The translations under genes and the position numbers were made by a program. Source: Saccharopolyspora soli (GTDB taxonomy: Bacteria > Actinomycetota > Actinomycetes > Mycobacteriales > Pseudonocardiaceae). Taken from it: a stretch of DNA of 64,000 nt. The stretch spans positions 62,001 to 126,000 of the forward strand of contig NZ_JALBWV010000003.1 in assembly GCF_022678645.1 (NCBI RefSeq), read 5' to 3'. Every line of letters begins with the position of its first letter. Within the stretch, counting starts at the first letter, position 1. The notes beneath the pieces are model-generated. The model saw nothing but the letters and a program-made list of their open reading frames with translations. It made no database searches and was not told where the DNA came from. This document shows positions 60,700-64,000 of the stretch, piece by piece.

Positions 60700-61422
60700 A
60701 TGCCGGAAACCGAGCGGCCCACTGCCGTCGTCACCGGTGGTGCCTCGGGAATCGGCGCGGCGGTCGTCAACCGGCTCGCCGAATCCGGTTGGCGGGTAGC
60801 GGTATTCGATCGAACGTCCACACCGGACGGTCACGTGGTGGACGTCCGCGACGAATCCGCCGTCACCGAGGCGCTGAACGCCGTCGCGGCGGAGCTCGGG
60901 CCTATCGACGCGGTCGTCCACTCGGCGGCCATCGCGCAGCGCGGCGAGCAGGCCCACGAGCTGGCCACCGAGGCGTTCCGCGAGATGATCGACGTCAACC
61001 TGGTCGGCAGTTTCATCGTCGCCCGCGCCGCTGCGGCGCAGATGCGGCCGCGCGGCAGCGGCACTATCGTGCTCGTCTCCTCGGCGGCGGGATTCCGGGC
61101 TCGTTCCGGGATGGCGGCTTACGGAGCGGCGAAAGCCGGTGTCATCCAGCTCGCGAAGATCCTCGCGGTGGAGCTGGGCGGCACCGGAATCCGGGTCAAT
61201 TGCGTCTCGCCCGGCGTCACTCTCACCCCGCTGTTGCTCGACTCGTGGCAGGCCGAGAGCCCGGAACACGCATTCCAACTGGCCAACGCCCAAGCGGCCA
61301 TCCCGCTCGGGCGGCTGGTGGCCGCGGGGGAGGTCGCTGACGCGGTGGCGTACCTGCTGTCGCCGGGTGCGTCGGCCATCACCGGGCACAACCTGGTCGT
61401 CGACGGCGGGCGATCGCTGTGA
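60700..61422 (+). CDS. short-chain dehydrogenase/reductase
   Basis: Second SDR of the operon, 240 residues: TGGASGIG, Asp at the end of strand 2 (VAVFDRTS, NAD preference), VHSAAIA replacing NNAG, VLVSSAAG with Ser, YGAAKAG. Two different SDRs in one operon suggest successive oxidations or two stereospecific steps on a hydroxylated substrate. Confidence 0.87.
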   Translation: MPETERPTAVVTGGASGIGAAVVNRLAESGWRVAVFDRTSTPDGHVVDVRDESAVTEALNAVAAELGPIDAVVHSAAIAQRGEQAHELATEAFREMIDVNLVGSFIVARAAAAQMRPRGSGTIVLVSSAAGFRARSGMAAYGAAKAGVIQLAKILAVELGGTGIRVNCVSPGVTLTPLLLDSWQAESPEHAFQLANAQAAIPLGRLVAAGEVADAVAYLLSPGASAITGHNLVVDGGRSL

Positions 61423-61480
61423 ACAACGGACATCGTGCCCAGTGACCGGGCGAACCCCACTGAGCAAAGGAGCCACTTCC

Positions 61481-62791
61481 ATGCCACAGGCGACGACGGT
61501 CGCCGCCGAGCGCGGTGCGGATGCGCGGCGCGCTCGCAAGGCGGTGATCGCTGGCGGTATCGGCAACTTCATCGAGTGGTACGACTACGGGGTCTACGCG
61601 GCGCTGAGCCCGGTGCTGTCGAAGCTGTTCTTCCCGGCCGCGGATCCGGTGACCTCGACGCTGGCGAGCTTCGCCGTCTTCGGCGTGGGTTTCGTGGTGC
61701 GCCCGCTGGGCGGGTTGTTCTTCGGACAGCTCGGCGACCGGCGGGGTCGGCGCACCGCCCTCGGCCTGGCGCTGATCATGGTGTCGCTGTCCACTTTCGC
61801 GATGGGCGTGCTGCCCACCTACTCGCAGCTGGGCCTGTTCGCGCCGCTGCTGCTGGTCGCCCTGCGGCTGATCCAGGGCTTCTCGGCCGGTGGCGAGTGG
61901 ACCGGGTCGGCGACGCTGATGGTGGAGAACGCGACCGACGGCCGCCGGGGCTGGGTGGCCAGCTGGCAGCAGTTCAGCGTGATCGTCGGGCAGCTCGCGG
62001 GCATCCTGATCGTCACGGTGATCACCAACGTCTGGTCGGAGCAGGTGCTGCGGGACTGGGCGTGGCGGCTGCCGTTCGTGATCGCGCTGGTGCTGGGCGT
62101 GGTCGGCTTCTACATCAGGTTCCGGATGGAGGACACGCCGCACTTCCAGAAACTGCAGAAGCAGGACATCGTCGCCGCCGCACCGACCCGCGAATCGCTG
62201 CGCACCCAGCGCCGCGCGATGGCCGCGGCGTTCCTGTTCGTGGCGCTGCCCAATGTCGGCTTCTACACGTTCCTGACCTACATGCCGACCTTCCTGAACC
62301 AGGAGGGCGGACTGGCGCTGTCCGACGCCTACGCGGTCAACCTGGTGGGCATGGCGATCTACGCGGTGCTGACGCCGGTGGTCGGCAGGCTGTCGGACCG
62401 GTACGGACGGCGCCCGATGCTGATCGCCCACGCGATCGGCTTCCTGGTGCTGGCCTATCCGATCTACCTGCTGCTGGCCCAGGGCTCGTTCACGCTCGCA
62501 CTGGCGATGCAGCTGCCCGCGCTGCTGCTGATGTCGCTGTACGCGGGGCCGGGCACCGCGGCGATCACCGAGATGTTCCCGACCAGGTTGCGGTACTCGT
62601 CGCTGGCGCTGCCGTACAACCTCAGCTCGGCCCTGTTCGGCGGTACCGCACCGTTCGTGTCCACCTGGCTGATCGCGACCTTCCACAGCCCGTTGGCCCC
62701 GGCCTTCTACACGATGGTCGTCGCGGTGCCGACACTGCTGGTGTACCTGAAGTTGCGGGAAACGGCGCACGAACCGCTGCGCGATGCCTGA
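61481..62791 (+). CDS. MFS transporter, metabolite:H+ symporter (MHS) family
   Basis: Carrier of 436 residues with 12 helices. MHS markers: GNFIEWYDYGVYAALSPVL, the loop GQLGDRRGRRTALG, LIQGFSAGGEWTGSATLMVE and GRLSDRYGRRPML. The family moves organic acids and osmolytes (KgtP, ProP). ATG 61481 follows AAAGGAG. It probably imports the operon's substrate. Confidence 0.9.
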   Translation: MPQATTVAAERGADARRARKAVIAGGIGNFIEWYDYGVYAALSPVLSKLFFPAADPVTSTLASFAVFGVGFVVRPLGGLFFGQLGDRRGRRTALGLALIMVSLSTFAMGVLPTYSQLGLFAPLLLVALRLIQGFSAGGEWTGSATLMVENATDGRRGWVASWQQFSVIVGQLAGILIVTVITNVWSEQVLRDWAWRLPFVIALVLGVVGFYIRFRMEDTPHFQKLQKQDIVAAAPTRESLRTQRRAMAAAFLFVALPNVGFYTFLTYMPTFLNQEGGLALSDAYAVNLVGMAIYAVLTPVVGRLSDRYGRRPMLIAHAIGFLVLAYPIYLLLAQGSFTLALAMQLPALLLMSLYAGPGTAAITEMFPTRLRYSSLALPYNLSSALFGGTAPFVSTWLIATFHSPLAPAFYTMVVAVPTLLVYLKLRETAHEPLRDA

Positions 62792-62829
62792 AACCTTCGA
62801 CGCGGCCCACCTACCCGGAAAGGCGAATC

Positions 62830-63636
62830 GTGGCTGAGCACATCGACGTCGTCCTGTCCTTCGACGTGGACGCCGAAACGCTTTGGGAGGCCAGGGATCC
62901 GGACAGCGCCACGAAGCCGGTGTGGCTGTCGCAGGGCCGCTACGGGCCGACGGTCGGGCTGCCGCGGATCATGCGGCTGCTGTCCGAGCACGACATCCCC
63001 GCGTCGTTCTTCGTGCCGGGCGTCGTGATCGAGCGGTATCCGGCCGAGATCGGCATGATCGTCGAGGCCGGTTTCGACATCGGCCACCACAGCCACACCC
63101 ACACCTGGGCGCAGAACCTGGGCAAGGAGCAGGAGCGCGAGGAGTTCGAGCGCGCGTACCGGGTGATCGAGGAGTTCACCGGCCGCGCGCCGCGCGGTTA
63201 CCGCTCGCCCGCCGCCGAGTTCACGCCGAACACCCTGGACCTGATGGTCGAGTTCGGGTTCGAGTACTCCAGCAACTTCTTCGACGGCGACTCGCCGTAC
63301 CTGCTCGGCGACACCGACATCCTGGAGTTCCCGTTCTCCTGGCACCTCGATGACGCGCCGTTCTTCTTGTACAGCAACAAGTTGCCCGGTCGCGTGATGT
63401 CGGCGCCCAGCGATGTGCTCGAGACCTGGACGTTGGAGTTCGACCAGCTTCGCCAGGAGCCCGCCCGATGCCTGGTGGTGGCGATGCACCCGCAGGTCAT
63501 CGGACGACCGTCCCGGATGTGGGTGCTGCAGAAGTTCGTCGAGCACGTGCTGGCGGCCAGCGATGCCAGGTTCACCACCTTCGGCGCGCTGACCGACGAA
63601 TTGCGGCCGCGCCTGCTGGCCGAGCGCGCGAAGTGA
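62830..63636 (+). CDS. NodB-fold (polysaccharide deacetylase-like) hydrolase
   Basis: Cytoplasmic protein of 268 residues without signal peptide. NodB motifs: VVLSFDVDAETLW, FFVPGVVIERYP, DIGHHSHTHTW (metal His pair) and RSPAAEFTPNTLDLM. Lack of export and amidase neighbourhood fit the branch containing PuuE-type allantoinases and cyclic-imide hydrolases better than wall deacetylases. GTG 62830 follows AAAGG. Confidence 0.82.
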   Translation: MAEHIDVVLSFDVDAETLWEARDPDSATKPVWLSQGRYGPTVGLPRIMRLLSEHDIPASFFVPGVVIERYPAEIGMIVEAGFDIGHHSHTHTWAQNLGKEQEREEFERAYRVIEEFTGRAPRGYRSPAAEFTPNTLDLMVEFGFEYSSNFFDGDSPYLLGDTDILEFPFSWHLDDAPFFLYSNKLPGRVMSAPSDVLETWTLEFDQLRQEPARCLVVAMHPQVIGRPSRMWVLQKFVEHVLAASDARFTTFGALTDELRPRLLAERAK

Positions 63637-63647
63637 GGGGAGCAGCA

Positions 63648-64000
63648 GTGGATCTGGCAGCCGTGCTCGACGGGCCCGCGTGGGCGATGCGGCGCAGGCT
63701 CGTCGAGCGCGAGTTCAGCGTCGTCGAAGTCGTGCGGGCGACGCTGGACCGGATCGCCGAACGGGACCGCGTCGTGCACTCGTTCCTCACCATCGACACC
63801 GAAGGCGCGCTGGCGCGGGCCGAGGAGCTGGACGAGAAGCTCGCGCGCGGCGACCTGCTCGGCCCGCTGTTCGGGATCCCGGTGTCGCTGAAGGACCTCT
63901 TCGAAACAGCCGGGCTGCGCACCACCTCGGGTTCGCGGGCGCTCGCCGATTACGTGCCCGACTGGGACTCGGTCCACGCGCAGCGGTTGCGCGAGGCGGA
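63648..64000 (+). CDS. amidase signature enzyme (5' part, cut by window edge)
   Basis: First ~117 residues of an amidase. The catalytic Lys is Lys82 in GIPVSLKDLFETAGL and the Ser-rich region begins TTSGSRAL; the remainder lies past the right edge. The GTG start follows AGGGGAG, 11 bases after the NodB-fold gene. It would hydrolyse an amide or carbamoyl product of the preceding enzyme. Confidence 0.85.
   Translation, partial: MDLAAVLDGPAWAMRRRLVEREFSVVEVVRATLDRIAERDRVVHSFLTIDTEGALARAEELDEKLARGDLLGPLFGIPVSLKDLFETAGLRTTSGSRALADYVPDWDSVHAQRLREA

Noticed and set aside
1..64000. tRNA, rRNA, CRISPR arrays, replication origins, prophage or riboswitch
   Set aside because: Looked for cloverleaf ends, spaced short repeats, DnaA-box clusters, phage structural genes and known riboswitch cores; none could be supported by reading.

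Overview
The window is very GC-rich, densely packed actinobacterial chromosome. GTG and TTG starts are frequent, neighbouring genes often share 4-base start/stop overlaps, and regulators of the IclR, TetR, GntR, LysR and CGNR families are abundant. An arabinogalactan-type arabinosyltransferase (34368-37529), a DasR-like site in front of a chitin-active LPMO and many catabolic modules suggest a soil actinomycete of the Pseudonocardiaceae, possibly Saccharopolyspora. This is an inference; there is no rRNA gene to confirm it.

Layout. 1-3000: MmgE/PrpD protein (cut by the left edge), DASS carboxylate transporter and divergent IclR regulator. 2987-9313 (minus): six-gene operon for a complete peptide-type ABC importer plus an alpha/beta hydrolase. 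9535-13219: HTH protein with hydrolase behind a very long inverted-repeat operator, secreted cupredoxin, thioesterase/DUF2277 pair, membrane protein. 13438-16938: ArsR/SRPBCC pair, then TetR facing an SDR and a DapB-like oxidoreductase across a perfect palindrome. 17039-19350: tandem universal stress protein, a 37-residue small protein and nicotinate phosphoribosyltransferase. 19394-23570: CGNR regulator/dehalogenase-like hydrolase, MaoC, metallo-beta-lactamase fold protein, TetR, Cys-rich protein. 23681-26961 (minus): DctA carrier, then RtcB RNA ligase with archease. 27149-33978: short FAD oxidase, GtrA, DUF218, then an overlapping FGGY kinase/GlpA-like/GlpB-like operon. 34368-39567: arabinosyltransferase, AEC carrier, LPMO. 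40068-41704: stand-alone TnpB element abutting the tail of a broken AbgT transporter gene. 42043-49983: signalling block with a large histidine kinase, a kinase-like protein lacking the phospho-acceptor His, a mini histidine kinase with a LuxR regulator, and a divergent Hsp70-ATPase/YVTN-propeller membrane protein. 50005-54518: hydratase, PrpD, acyl-CoA dehydrogenase, GntR. 54614-58926: PLP dehydratase, LysR, cyclase-family hydrolase, YciI, methyltransferase. 59045-64000: GntR regulator and its probable operon (two SDRs, MHS transporter, NodB-fold hydrolase, amidase running off the right edge).

The most unusual structure is a four-copy family of about 165-190 bp elements (34116-34280, 38851-39040, 46204-46374, 53473-53662). 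Each lies just 3' of a gene and in that gene's orientation. Each contains a nested hairpin whose long stem changes sequence between copies while its two arms co-vary. The arms are flanked by direct repeats of a GGCGGTGC motif. I do not recognise this family.
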